A stretch of DNA of 64,000 nt from an uncultured Rhodospirillaceae bacterium (GTDB lineage: Bacteria; Pseudomonadota; Alphaproteobacteria; Rhodospirillales; Magnetospirillaceae): contig CAIUSV010000046.1 of the NCBI GenBank assembly GCA_903901915.1, positions 84,453 through 148,452 on the forward strand, in the 5' to 3' direction. The notes beneath the pieces were generated by a model that had not been told where the DNA came from, made no database searches, and saw only the letters and a program-made list of their open reading frames with translations. The position numbers were made by a program, and so were the translations under genes. Every line of letters starts with the position of its first letter. The first letter of the stretch is position 1. This document shows, piece after piece, positions 48,522-58,072 of the stretch.

Positions 48522-51023
48522 TTACGGAGCGGAGTCACCGGGCGGAGTGGACCCGGCACCGGGGGCAAGGCCCGCCGAAAGGGTAAAGCGAAAGACGCTC
48601 CCCTCGCCCGGCGTCGACTCGACCCAGATACGGCCGCCGTGGCGTTCGACGATGCGTTTGCACACCGCCAGACCGATGCCCGACCCCTCGTATTCCGCGC
48701 GGCTGTGCAGACGCTGGAAGGCCAGGAAGACGGAGTCGAAATACTCGGGCTCGATACCGATGCCGTTGTCGGCGACGGTGAATTCCCATTCGGAATCGCG
48801 ACGCTCGGCCGACAGCGAAATCACCGGCGAGCGGTCGGGGCGGCGGTACTTGAGGGCGTTGCCGAGCAGGTTCTGCAACAGCCGCACCATCTGGGACCGA
48901 TCGGCAACGATGGACGGCATCGGGGCGGAAACGACCCGGCCGCCGGCTTCGCTCAACGCCGCCGACAGATTGAACAACACGTCGTCCAGCGCCTCGGACA
49001 CATTGAATTCGGTGAAACGGCCGCCAAGCCGTTCGACCCGGGAATATTCCAGCAGGTCATGAATCATCGCCTGCATCCGCCTGGCCCCATCGACCAGGAA
49101 ACCCAGGAATTCGTCGGCCTCGGCATCAAGGTGGCCGCGATAACGCCGGTCGATGAGCTGGGCATAGCCCACCACCATGCGCAGGGGTTCCTGAAGATCG
49201 TGCGAGGCGGCGTAGGCGAACTGCTCCAGCTCGCGGTTGGACGCATCCAACCGGGCCATCAGGGCGCGGCTGCGCGCCTCCATTTCCTTGCGTTCGCTGA
49301 TGTCGCGACAAGCGAACAGCAGGCATTCCTCGCCGGCGAAGGGAATCTTCTGGACCGACGCCAGCGCCACCAGGGTGGTGCCGTCCTTGCGCCGCAATAC
49401 CATCTCGAAATTCTCGGCCTGACCGCCCTGACGGATCATATCGATCAGGCGCCGGCGGTCGACGGCATCGGCCCAAACCGCCGTCTCGTTGGCATCGCGG
49501 CCGATAAGCTCGTCGCGGTGGTATCCCACGAAACGGCAGAAGGTGTCGTTCACCTCGACAAAGTGCCCGTCGCGCAGGGTCGAGACCACCAGGGCGTCGG
49601 GACTGGACATGAAGGCGGTGGCGAACTTCTCTTCCGACAGGCGCAGCAGCCACTCGGCCTCCTTGGCGGTGGAGATGTCCTCCAACGTGCCGATCAACCC
49701 GCCGCCCTCGCCGTCCGCCGCCGCCAGACCGACGGCGTGGCCGCGCGCCCAGCGCAGGCCACCGTCGGGCATATCGAGCCGCATCTCGGCGACGAACTCG
49801 CCGCCGTCACGGATCTGGCGCGCCCAAGTGCTGCCGATGGCGGCGCGGTCATCGGGATGAACCACGTCGGTCCACGGCCGTCCCACCGCCTCGTCGCCCC
49901 GCCATCCCACCAGTTCCAGCCAGCGATCGTTGACATAAAGGCAGCGACCCTCGCCATCGGTGCGGAAGATACCGAGCGGGGCGCGGTCGCTCATGAGGCG
50001 GAAACGGGCCTCGCTGGCGGCGAGCGCGGCCTGGGCCTTCTGGCGCTCGGCAAGACTTCGGTCCGACACCAAGGCCAGCCCGAAGGTCAACAGGATCAAT
50101 ATCGCGGTGGCGGCGCCCTGAATCGCCGCGTCTCCGAACCATTTGTCCAAGGCGACATCGCGCGGCAGCCCGACCACCGTCACCAGCGGATAGCCTTTCA
50201 CGGCGCGGAACGCGGCGATGCGCCGGGCACCATCCACCGGCGAAACGACATCTTGCACCCCGAACGGCTCGACGGTGGCGCGGCGGAACAGGGAGCTGTC
50301 GGCCATGGACCTGCCCACCCAGCCGACGGAGTCGGGCGCCCGCGCCAACATCATGCCGTCGCCCCGGACCAATACCGCGCTGCCGCCCAACGGCGTCACC
50401 GTGCGCAATTCATCGTCGAAGATGCGCGGATCGACCGACAGCGCCACAATTCCCCTAAAACCGCCGTCGGCGGCACGGATCGGCCGGGCGAAGACCATCA
50501 CCGTCATCGAACGGACACGGCTTTGCAACGGCTCGCCGATCGCCAGGGTACGGCTGGGGTCCTGGGCCAGCGAGACGAAGAAGCCGCGATCATGCAGATC
50601 CGTCCCCGCCATTCCCGGCAGGGTGGACAGCATCACCTTGCCGGTGGCGTCGGTGATGACGGCAGCCTCGATCTCGCCGATTCCCGCCATCCGGCTGGCC
50701 ATCAGGGCGGCGAAGCGCCGGGGATCGGCGCCGCCGGAAGGCGGCACCATATCCACCACCTCGTCGAGGGTGCGGTCAATGCCGCGCATGAAACCGGCGA
50801 CATGCTCCTGGGCCACCCGCGCCAGCGCGGTGACGGTGGCCTCGGCATCCGCCAACGCCTCCTCGTGGCTGGTCCATATCTGCCAGCCGCTGAGCAACGT
50901 CAGACAGGGCGCCACCACCGCCGCCACCATCCTGGCCCGCCACGCGGATGCCTTCCCCCGCCAGCCGGCGGAACCGCGACCGGAGGGATTGGAGGAAACG
51001 CCTTGGGGGTGGACTGTCCGCAT
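48522..51023 (-). CDS. hybrid-free sensor histidine kinase with dCache-like and two PAS domains
   Basis: This is an 833-residue membrane kinase. TM1 lies near residues 32-50, a periplasmic double-Cache-like domain near 51-295 and TM2 near 298-320. PAS domains follow at about 333-455 and 462-580, HisKA (phosphorylatable His608 in AYAASHDLQEPLRM) and HATPase_c (NLLGNALKYRRPDRSP, VADNGIGIEPEY, GSGIGLAVCKRIVERHGG). The DLQEPLR form of the H-box is that of phytochrome-like HWE-adjacent kinases. No response regulator is adjacent, so its partner is elsewhere. It lies upstream of the giant gene on the same strand, 418 bases away, and diverges from the RND operon. Confidence 0.9.
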   Translation of the reverse strand: MRTVHPQGVSSNPSGRGSAGWRGKASAWRARMVAAVVAPCLTLLSGWQIWTSHEEALADAEATVTALARVAQEHVAGFMRGIDRTLDEVVDMVPPSGGADPRRFAALMASRMAGIGEIEAAVITDATGKVMLSTLPGMAGTDLHDRGFFVSLAQDPSRTLAIGEPLQSRVRSMTVMVFARPIRAADGGFRGIVALSVDPRIFDDELRTVTPLGGSAVLVRGDGMMLARAPDSVGWVGRSMADSSLFRRATVEPFGVQDVVSPVDGARRIAAFRAVKGYPLVTVVGLPRDVALDKWFGDAAIQGAATAILILLTFGLALVSDRSLAERQKAQAALAASEARFRLMSDRAPLGIFRTDGEGRCLYVNDRWLELVGWRGDEAVGRPWTDVVHPDDRAAIGSTWARQIRDGGEFVAEMRLDMPDGGLRWARGHAVGLAAADGEGGGLIGTLEDISTAKEAEWLLRLSEEKFATAFMSSPDALVVSTLRDGHFVEVNDTFCRFVGYHRDELIGRDANETAVWADAVDRRRLIDMIRQGGQAENFEMVLRRKDGTTLVALASVQKIPFAGEECLLFACRDISERKEMEARSRALMARLDASNRELEQFAYAASHDLQEPLRMVVGYAQLIDRRYRGHLDAEADEFLGFLVDGARRMQAMIHDLLEYSRVERLGGRFTEFNVSEALDDVLFNLSAALSEAGGRVVSAPMPSIVADRSQMVRLLQNLLGNALKYRRPDRSPVISLSAERRDSEWEFTVADNGIGIEPEYFDSVFLAFQRLHSRAEYEGSGIGLAVCKRIVERHGGRIWVESTPGEGSVFRFTLSAGLAPGAGSTPPGDSAP

Positions 51024-51092
51024 GGCGCAACCATACCGCTTACGCCGATGGCCGACAACCGCGACGAGCGAGAGGCGCCGCCGCCGTCAAGG

Positions 51093-51121
51093 TTGACCGA
51101 TCGGCCACTACCCGGTTAAAA
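51093..51121 (+). promoter_or_regulatory. possible promoter of the RND efflux operon
   Basis: TTGACC (51093-51098) and TTAAAA (51116-51121) are 17 bases apart. The -10 match is weak. Leader to the ATG at 51179 would be about 50 bases. Confidence 0.3.
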
Positions 51122-51178
51122 CCAAACCGTTCAGTCTAGTTAAAATTCCCCCTTCATTCCTTGACCAAGGTCCGGGCG

Positions 51179-52369
51179 ATGCCGAACAAGCCGATAGCCG
51201 TTTCCCTCAGCCGCCCCGTCCTGATCCTTGCCGGCATCGCGGTGCTGGCCGCGGCGGTGGGGGTGACGTACCTACTGAAGTCGTCGCAGGCTCCCGGGTC
51301 GGGCGCCCAGATGGCCGGCGGCCCGCCGGTGACGGTCTCGGCGCCGCTGGCCCGGCCGGCGACCGACTGGAGCGAATACACCGGACAATTCACCGCGGTG
51401 GACTATGTCGAGGTGCGGCCCCGGGTCAGCGGCTATCTCACCGAGATCCATTTCACCGATGGCCAGCTGGTGCAAAAAGGCGATTTGCTGTTCGTCATCG
51501 ACCCCCGCCCCTACGAGATCGCGCTGGCCTCGGCCCGGGCCAAGCTGGACCAGGCCGCCGGAACCAAGGAGTTCGCCAAGCGCCAGTTGACCCGGGCCGA
51601 CGAATTGCGGCGCAAGGACTTCGTCCCGGAAAGCATGCTGGACCAGCGCACCGAGGAATCCCGCGGCGCCGGAGCCGTGGTCGAGGCCGCCCGCGCCGTC
51701 ATGCGCGATGCCGAGTTGAACCTGCAGTTCACCCGCATCACCGCGCCGGTGTCGGGCCGTATCAGCGCCCGGGGCGTCAGCGTCGGCAATCTGGTCAGCG
51801 GCGGCGCCAACATCCCCTCGGCCACCCTGCTGACCACCATCGTGTCGCAGGACCCGATCTATTTCTCGTTCGATATGAGCGAGGCCGACTATCTGGTGCA
51901 GATGCGCCGCGCCCACGCCAGAACCGACGGCGGCGAAACCGGATTCGTCGGCGCCACCGCCCGCCTGCGGCTGATGGACGAGACCGGTTGGCCCCGTGAA
52001 GGCCGCCTCGACTTCATCGACAACCAGATCGACCGTGGCAGCGGCACCATCCGCGCCCGCGCCGTGGTTGCCAATACCGACCGGTCGGTCATCCCCGGCG
52101 CCTTCGGCCGGGTACGGCTGGCGGCGTCCGATCCCTACGACGCCTTGCTGGTACCCGACACCGCCATCGTCACCGACCAGCAGCGCAAGCTGGTGATGAC
52201 GGTCAAGGACGGCACCGTCGTACCCAAGATCGTCCGGCCCGGCCCGATGCAGGATGGCCTGCGGGTGATCCGCGACGGCATCGGCCCCGACGATCAAGTG
52301 ATCATCAACGGCCTGATGCGGGCGCGGCCCGGCGCCAAGGTGACGGCGCAACCCGGCAAGATCGAGTAG
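51179..52369 (+). CDS. RND efflux periplasmic adaptor (MFP)
   Basis: This is a 396-residue protein with one N-terminal anchor helix (residues 8-30) and no lipobox. The barrel-sandwich hybrid pattern is clear (VRPRVSGYLTEIHFTDGQLVQKGDLLFVIDPRPY, residues about 78-110 in sections), followed by an alpha hairpin and the matching half FTRITAPVSGRISARGVSVGNLV. It links the inner-membrane pump to an outer-membrane channel. ATG 51179 was chosen over the in-frame TTG at 51161; AAGG lies 8 bases upstream. The pump gene follows after 12 bases. No TolC-like gene is present in the window. Confidence 0.92.
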   Translation: MPNKPIAVSLSRPVLILAGIAVLAAAVGVTYLLKSSQAPGSGAQMAGGPPVTVSAPLARPATDWSEYTGQFTAVDYVEVRPRVSGYLTEIHFTDGQLVQKGDLLFVIDPRPYEIALASARAKLDQAAGTKEFAKRQLTRADELRRKDFVPESMLDQRTEESRGAGAVVEAARAVMRDAELNLQFTRITAPVSGRISARGVSVGNLVSGGANIPSATLLTTIVSQDPIYFSFDMSEADYLVQMRRAHARTDGGETGFVGATARLRLMDETGWPREGRLDFIDNQIDRGSGTIRARAVVANTDRSVIPGAFGRVRLAASDPYDALLVPDTAIVTDQQRKLVMTVKDGTVVPKIVRPGPMQDGLRVIRDGIGPDDQVIINGLMRARPGAKVTAQPGKIE

Positions 52370-52381
52370 GACGACACCGCC

Positions 52382-55300
52382 ATGCGCCTGTCCCACTTCT
52401 TCATCGACCGCCCGATCTTCGCCACGGTGGTGTCGGTACTGATCACCATCATCGGCGCCATCGCCTATTTCACCTTGCCGGTGGCCCAGTATCCCGAGAT
52501 CGCTCCACCGACCATCGTGGTCAGCGCCTCGTACCCCGGCGCCTCGGCCCAGGTGGTCAGCGATACGGTGGCGACGCCGCTGGAACAGCAGATCAACGGC
52601 GTCGAGAACATGCTGTACATCAACAGCCAGGCCACCGGCGACGGCAACCTGAAGCTGACGGTGACCTTCGCGCTCGGCACCAATCTCGATACCGCCCAGG
52701 TGCTGGTGCAGAACCGGGTCGCCATCGCCACCGCCCGGCTGCCCGACGACGTCAAGCGCATCGGCATCACCGTGGCCAAGAACTCGCCCGACATGCTGAT
52801 GGTGATCCACCTCAACTCGCCCGATGGCTCGCGCGATCAGCTTTACCTGTCCAACTTCGCCACCTTGCAGATGATCGACGTGCTGGCGCGCCTCGACGGC
52901 GTCGGCGACGTGCGCGTGTTCGGCGCGCGCGACTATTCCATGCGGATATGGATCGACCCCGACAAGGCAGCGGCGCGCAACCTGACCGCCGGCGAGGTGG
53001 TCAAGGCGTTGCAGGCGCAGAACGTCCAGATCGCCGCCGGCGTTCTGGACCAGCCGCCGGTGCCCAAGCAGGGGGCGTTCCAGCTTTCGGTACAGACCCA
53101 GGGCCGCCTGACCGACCCGGAGCAGTTCGAGAACGTCATCGTCAAGGCCGACGCCGACGGCAGGATGGTGCGCCTGAAAGAGGTGGCGCGAATCGAGCTG
53201 GCGGCGCTGGATTACAGCGTCAACGGCTATCTCAACGGCAAGAACGCGGTGCCGGTGGCGGTGTTCCAGCGCCCCGGCTCCAACGCCCTGGCCACCGCCG
53301 ACCGCATCATCGCCAAGGTCGAGGAGATGTCCAAGACCTTCCCGTCGGGGGTCGGCTTCACCATCGCCTACAACCCCACCCAGTTCATCGCCCAGTCGGT
53401 CCACGAGGTGATCAAGACCATCTTCGAGGCGGTGGTTCTGGTGGTTGTGGTGGTGATCCTGTTCCTCCAGACCTGGCGGGCGTCGTTGATTCCGGTGGCG
53501 GCGATTCCGGTGTCGCTGGTGGGGACCTTCGCGGTGCTGGGGACGTTGGGCTACTCGCTCAACAACCTGTCGCTGTTCGGGCTGGTGCTGGCGGTGGGCA
53601 TCGTGGTCGATGACGCCATCGTCGTGGTCGAGAACGTCGAACGCAACATGCGCGAGGGCATGAACTCGCGCTCGGCCGCCCATCAGACCATGGACGAGGT
53701 CGGCGGCGCGCTGATCTCCATCGCCCTGGTGCTGTGCGCGGTGTTCATCCCCGCCGCCTTCATCCCCGGCATCTCGGGCCAGTTCTTCCGCCAATTCGCC
53801 GTCACCATCGCCGCCTCGACGGTGATCTCGCTGGTGGTGTCGCTGACCCTGTCGCCAGCGCTGTGCGCCCTGCTGTTCCGCGGTCATGGTCCCAACGACC
53901 ATCACGACGACACCACCTGGACGCGGCCGGTGACCTTGTTCTTCCAGGGCTTCAACCGCGGCTTCGAGCGGCTGGCCGGCGGCTATGGCGAGCTGACCCG
54001 CAAGGTGGTGCGCAAGGCGCTGATCATGCTGCTGGTCTATGCCGGCCTGATCGGCGCCGCCGGGGTCGAATTCTTCGCCACCCCCAAGGGCTTCATCCCC
54101 GACATGGATCAGGGCTACCTGATCACCATCGTGCAGTTGCCGCCCGGCGCCTCGCTGTCGCGCACCGACGAGGTGGTGCACCGCGTCGCCGACATCATGG
54201 CCGCCACCCCGGGCGTCGCCCATGTCCTGACCTTCGCCGGCCTGGACGGCGCCACCTTCACCAACGCCTCCAGCGGCGCCGCCATCTTCACCCCGTTGCA
54301 GGAGTTCGAGGAACGCTCGGCCAAGGGGCTGAGCGCCACCGCCATCACCGCCGATCTGCGCAAACGGCTGTCGGCGATCCAGGATGCCTTCATCATCACC
54401 ATCGCGCCACCGCCGGTGCGCGGCATCGGCACCGCCGGCGGCTTCAAGATGATGTTGCAGGACAAGGGCGGACGCGGCCCCCGGGCGCTGGAGGAAGTGG
54501 CCCAGGACATGGCCGCCGCCGCCAACAAGGTGCCGGGGCTGTCGGGCATCTTCACCCTGTTCAATACCCGGACACCCAATGTCTACGCCGATATCGACCG
54601 GGTGCGGGCGCAGATGCTGGGGGTGCCCACCGAACGGGTGTCCGAGGCGTTGCAGATCTATCTGGGATCGGCCTTCGTCAACGAGTTCAATTTCCTCGGC
54701 CGCACCTTCCGCGTCACCGCCCAGGCCGAGGCCCCGTTCCGCCACGACATCAACGACATCGCCAACATCAAGATCAGGAACGACAAGGGCCAGATGGTGC
54801 CCATCGGCGCGGTGGCGTCGTTCCGCACCGACACCGGCCCCTACCGGGTGCCGCGCTACAACCTGTTCCCGGCGGCCGAGATCCAGGGCGCGGCGGCGCC
54901 GGGCTACGCCAGCGGCTATGCGCTGGAACAGATGCGGATTCTGGCCGCCGACCGCCTGCCCGAAGGCTTCGGCTTCGAGTGGACCGAGCTGGCGTTGCAG
55001 GAGTTGCTGGCCGGCAATAACGGCCTGCTGGTGTTCGCCGCCTCGGTGCTGTTCGTGTTCCTGCTGCTGGCGGCGCAGTATGAAAGCTGGTCGCTGCCGG
55101 CCGCCGTGGTGCTGATCGTGCCCATGTGCCTGCTGGCGGCGGTATCCGGGCTGATCATCCGCGGCATGTCGATCAACATCCTCGCTCAGATCGGCTTCAT
55201 CGTGCTGATCGGGCTGGCCGCCAAGAACGCCATCCTGATCGTCGAGTTCGCCCGCCAGGCCGAGGCCGAAGGCTCGGACCGGGTCGAGGCCGCCGTTCAC

Positions 55301-55561
55301 GCCGGCCGCACCCGCCTGCGCCCGATCCTGATGACGTCGCTGGCCTTCGTCCTGGGGGTGCTGCCGCTGGTGGTGGGAACCGGCGCCGGCGCCGAGATGC
55401 GGCAAAGCCTGGGAACCGCCGTGTTCTTCGGCATGCTGGGCGTCACCGCCTTCGGCCTGATCTTCACGCCGATCTTCTATGTGGTGATCCGCAAACTGGT
55501 CGCCGGCCACCACGCGCGCGCCGCCGCCGCCCACGCCGCCGAACAGGCACGGGGGCACTGA
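52382..55561 (+). CDS. RND (HAE1-type) multidrug efflux pump
   Basis: This is a 1,059-residue inner-membrane proton antiporter of AcrB type. It opens with the classic FFIDRPIFATVVSVLITIIG. The proton-relay aspartates are Asp410-Asp411 in VGIVVDDAIVVVENVERN. Porter-domain and second-half motifs (GFIPDMDQGYL, GLAAKNAILIVEFARQ, LAFVLGVLPLVVGTGAGAEMRQSLG) are intact. Expected to expel hydrophobic drugs, dyes or detergents with the adaptor encoded just upstream. The substrate range cannot be told from sequence. It converges with rnd, with only 21 bases between stops. Confidence 0.95.
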   Translation: MRLSHFFIDRPIFATVVSVLITIIGAIAYFTLPVAQYPEIAPPTIVVSASYPGASAQVVSDTVATPLEQQINGVENMLYINSQATGDGNLKLTVTFALGTNLDTAQVLVQNRVAIATARLPDDVKRIGITVAKNSPDMLMVIHLNSPDGSRDQLYLSNFATLQMIDVLARLDGVGDVRVFGARDYSMRIWIDPDKAAARNLTAGEVVKALQAQNVQIAAGVLDQPPVPKQGAFQLSVQTQGRLTDPEQFENVIVKADADGRMVRLKEVARIELAALDYSVNGYLNGKNAVPVAVFQRPGSNALATADRIIAKVEEMSKTFPSGVGFTIAYNPTQFIAQSVHEVIKTIFEAVVLVVVVVILFLQTWRASLIPVAAIPVSLVGTFAVLGTLGYSLNNLSLFGLVLAVGIVVDDAIVVVENVERNMREGMNSRSAAHQTMDEVGGALISIALVLCAVFIPAAFIPGISGQFFRQFAVTIAASTVISLVVSLTLSPALCALLFRGHGPNDHHDDTTWTRPVTLFFQGFNRGFERLAGGYGELTRKVVRKALIMLLVYAGLIGAAGVEFFATPKGFIPDMDQGYLITIVQLPPGASLSRTDEVVHRVADIMAATPGVAHVLTFAGLDGATFTNASSGAAIFTPLQEFEERSAKGLSATAITADLRKRLSAIQDAFIITIAPPPVRGIGTAGGFKMMLQDKGGRGPRALEEVAQDMAAAANKVPGLSGIFTLFNTRTPNVYADIDRVRAQMLGVPTERVSEALQIYLGSAFVNEFNFLGRTFRVTAQAEAPFRHDINDIANIKIRNDKGQMVPIGAVASFRTDTGPYRVPRYNLFPAAEIQGAAAPGYASGYALEQMRILAADRLPEGFGFEWTELALQELLAGNNGLLVFAASVLFVFLLLAAQYESWSLPAAVVLIVPMCLLAAVSGLIIRGMSINILAQIGFIVLIGLAAKNAILIVEFARQAEAEGSDRVEAAVHAGRTRLRPILMTSLAFVLGVLPLVVGTGAGAEMRQSLGTAVFFGMLGVTAFGLIFTPIFYVVIRKLVAGHHARAAAAHAAEQARGH

Positions 55562-55582
55562 CCGCTACCGGAACAAGCCGCG

Positions 55583-56776
55583 TCAGTCGGCGACGGTGGG
55601 GGGAGTGGCCGGCTCGACCGGTTCGGTGGGGATCAGCCGCAGCCGGCGGCCGTCGGTGCAAAAGCCAAGGCCGAGACGGCCGTGCTTGAGCTTGAGCGCA
55701 TCGGCGCCGAACAGTTCGCGGCGCCAGCCCCGCAACGCCGCCACGTCGGCGTCGTCATCGGCGGCGATGGCGTCGATGTCGGCGGAATTGGCCAGCAGCT
55801 TCTGGGCGACGCCGTGTTCGTCGCACTTCATCTTCAGCAGCACCTTCAGCAGTTCGACCACCGGCCCCAGCCCCTTGGGCACATCGACCCGCTCGGGTGG
55901 CGTCGGGCACTCGGCGTCGGGAACGGCGAGGCCGCGCCGCACCGCCTCCAGGATACCCTGGCCCATCTTGCCCTCGACCAGCCCCTTGCCGATGCCCCGG
56001 GTCAGCCCCAGGCCGTTGGTGTCGCTGGGATGGTGGGCGGCGATTTCGGTCAGGGCCTCGTCGCGCAGCACCCGCTGACGCGGGAGGTCGCGCTCTTGCG
56101 CCTCGCGCTCGCGCCACGCCGCCAACTCCTTGAGTACCGCCAGAAAACGGGGCGAACTGGAACGCGGCTTCAACCGCCGCCAAGCATTGTCGGGATCGAC
56201 CCGGTAGGTGCCGGGATCGGTAAGCAACGCTATCTCGTCGGACAACCACTCGACCCGGCCGTTCTTTTCCAGCTTGCGCACCAGCTTTTCGTAAGCGACA
56301 CGCAGATGGGTGACGTCGGCCAGGGCATACTGCACCTGCTTGTCGGACAGCGGCCGCTTCGACCAGTCGGTGAAGCGCATGGACTTGTCGATCCGCGCCT
56401 TGGCCAGTTGCGACGCCAGGGTCTCGTAGCCGACCGCGTCGCCGAAGCCGCACACCATGGCGGCGACCTGGGTGTCGAATAGCGGTGTCGGCACCGCCCC
56501 GGTCAGATTGACGAAAATCTCGATGTCCTGACGGGCGGCGTGAAACACCTTCAGCACGGCGGTGTCGGCCATCAGCTCGAACAACGGCGCCAGATCGATA
56601 CCCGGCGCCAGCGGATCGACGGCATGGGCCTCGTCGGGACCGGCCAGTTGCACCAGACACAATTGGGGGAAGTACGTCTTCTCCCGCATGAACTCGGTGT
56701 CGACGGTGACGAAAGTGGCGGATTTCAGCCGCTGGCAGAAAGCGGCGAGCGACTGGGTGTCGGAGATCATCGGCAT
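55583..56776 (-). CDS. rnd: ribonuclease D
   Basis: This is a 397-residue 3'-5' exoribonuclease for tRNA and stable-RNA maturation. DEDDy active-site residues are visible: VDTEF (Asp26, Glu28), FHAARQD and the final Y-x3-D in YALADVTHL. The rest is one or two helical HRDC domains (residues about 205-290 and after), as in E. coli RNase D. The ATG at 56776 (MPMISDTQ) is preferred; the frame is open further upstream without a better start. Convergent with the RND pump gene. Confidence 0.93.
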   Translation of the reverse strand: MPMISDTQSLAAFCQRLKSATFVTVDTEFMREKTYFPQLCLVQLAGPDEAHAVDPLAPGIDLAPLFELMADTAVLKVFHAARQDIEIFVNLTGAVPTPLFDTQVAAMVCGFGDAVGYETLASQLAKARIDKSMRFTDWSKRPLSDKQVQYALADVTHLRVAYEKLVRKLEKNGRVEWLSDEIALLTDPGTYRVDPDNAWRRLKPRSSSPRFLAVLKELAAWREREAQERDLPRQRVLRDEALTEIAAHHPSDTNGLGLTRGIGKGLVEGKMGQGILEAVRRGLAVPDAECPTPPERVDVPKGLGPVVELLKVLLKMKCDEHGVAQKLLANSADIDAIAADDDADVAALRGWRRELFGADALKLKHGRLGLGFCTDGRRLRLIPTEPVEPATPPTVAD

Positions 56777-56869
56777 GGCTGCCAGAGATACACCTTGGAC
56801 GGGCTTCGGGCAAGCGGGGCGCACTTACGCCAGAGCAACTGCCTTTCGGCTACGCCCCCCTTCCTCCGG

Positions 56870-57835
56870 TCATGGATGGGCCGCGATCAGGTCGGGAAAG
56901 TGGGACCCGACCTTGCGGTGAATCGTTCGGCTGATCCGCCGACTGGCCTGGATTCCCTCGCGTTCGCGGCTGAAGGCGATCGCGATGCCGGCGGCGACCT
57001 TGGGCAATGCCGCCAGCCAGCGCGCATCGGGATCGTCGATGCCATGACCAAGGCCATAGCATATTTCGATCAGCGTGGTCGCCAGATGAGCGACGTGGTC
57101 AAAGCCGGTGCCGGCGACCCGCAGGCGCAGTTCCGATGCGCAGCCCAGCACCTCGGCCAACAGCACCGCCGCCTCGGCGGCCGGCGGCCGGGAGGCGAAG
57201 ACAGTCCGGATGCGCGCCACCAACCGGACCAGATGCGCGGTCTGGCTTTCGATACGATGCTCGGCCACCACCTCCCAGGTGGTGCGGACCGCGCGGCGCA
57301 ATTCGTCGCGGCTCATGGTCGCCAGCACGGTTTCGCGCAACGGATTGGGAACCTCGACCCGCGGCGCCGCGTCGGCCCCCTGCCCCGCGTCGTCGCCACA
57401 GCGGGCCGGTCCGATATAGTCGTCGGTCACGACGAACTGGCGCGCGCCCCGCACCAGGTCGCGCAGCCGCTCGGCCAGCGCCGCCGGCGGGAACGGCTTG
57501 ACCAGGATGGCGTCGGTGCCGCTGTCGATCAGCCGCATGGTCTGACCGGGGTTGGGCCGCTCGGTCAGAATGACGCTGAGGGCAAAGGCGTTGTCGCCGC
57601 CGGGACTGTTGCGCATGCGCCGCACCGCGTCGCACGCCTCGTCCGGGTCCCGGCCGGCGTCGCAGATCAGCAGATCCACCATGTCGGCCCGAAGATAGTG
57701 CTCGGCTTCGCCCCGGTGGTCGGCGGTGACGACGCAACGGCATCCCTGGTCGGCCAGGGCGGCGCTGACGATTTCCCGGGTTTGGCGATCGGGGGCGCGC
57801 AGCAGCGCGCGCACACTCCGGAAGTGGTGTGTCAT
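56870..57835 (-). CDS. degenerate receiver-domain protein with unknown helical C-terminus
   Basis: This is a 321-residue protein. The first 125 residues fold like a response-regulator receiver: possible phospho-acceptor Asp59 in [10 protein letters not shown], and Lys113 in ILVKPFPP. The usual acidic pair near the N-terminus is missing ([14 protein letters not shown]), so magnesium binding and phosphorylation may be altered. Residues about 165-321 are helical with no recognised DNA-binding or enzymatic motif. AGGA lies about 9 bases before the ATG at 57835. It sits upstream of rnd on the same strand. A phosphorylation-independent regulator or scaffold is possible. Confidence 0.72.
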   Translation of the reverse strand: MTHHFRSVRALLRAPDRQTREIVSAALADQGCRCVVTADHRGEAEHYLRADMVDLLICDAGRDPDEACDAVRRMRNSPGGDNAFALSVILTERPNPGQTMRLIDSGTDAILVKPFPPAALAERLRDLVRGARQFVVTDDYIGPARCGDDAGQGADAAPRVEVPNPLRETVLATMSRDELRRAVRTTWEVVAEHRIESQTAHLVRLVARIRTVFASRPPAAEAAVLLAEVLGCASELRLRVAGTGFDHVAHLATTLIEICYGLGHGIDDPDARWLAALPKVAAGIAIAFSREREGIQASRRISRTIHRKVGSHFPDLIAAHP

Positions 57836-58072
57836 GGCTTACCATCCTGGCAAGAGTGGACGGCCTTCTGGCCGCCAGGCCCCCCGATCGCGCGCCGACC
57901 GGGTTACCTAGGCACAGTCTGGCGACCAGTGGTAAACATTCGGTTATGGCGTGCCCGGAAACGGCGGCCGGTCGCGCCGACGGTTTCAAACCGCTTTTGC
58001 CGCCTTGACAAAATCGGGGCCGCGAGGCCTTCTTCCCGCTTTCCGCCGCTTTGCCAGCGAAAGAAGGGTTCC

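Noticed and set aside
51121..51140. TetR-type operator before the RND operon (AACCGTTCAGTCTAGTT)
   Set aside because: Only the outer AAC/GTT bases are symmetric, and no TetR gene is adjacent.
51272..55558. Minus-strand open frame of about 1,430 codons opposite the RND operon
   Set aside because: It covers two well-supported efflux genes in antisense and encodes only His/Gly/Asp/Arg-rich sequence.
51179..55561. RND adaptor and pump as the exporter of the giant protein
   Set aside because: They are clear tripartite drug-efflux components; no ABC ATPase motif is present, and type I export needs one.
56540..58072. Upstream extension of the aspS frame
   Set aside because: The frame is open by GC bias across rnd and the receiver gene; the conserved N-terminus and ribosome site fix the start at 58073.
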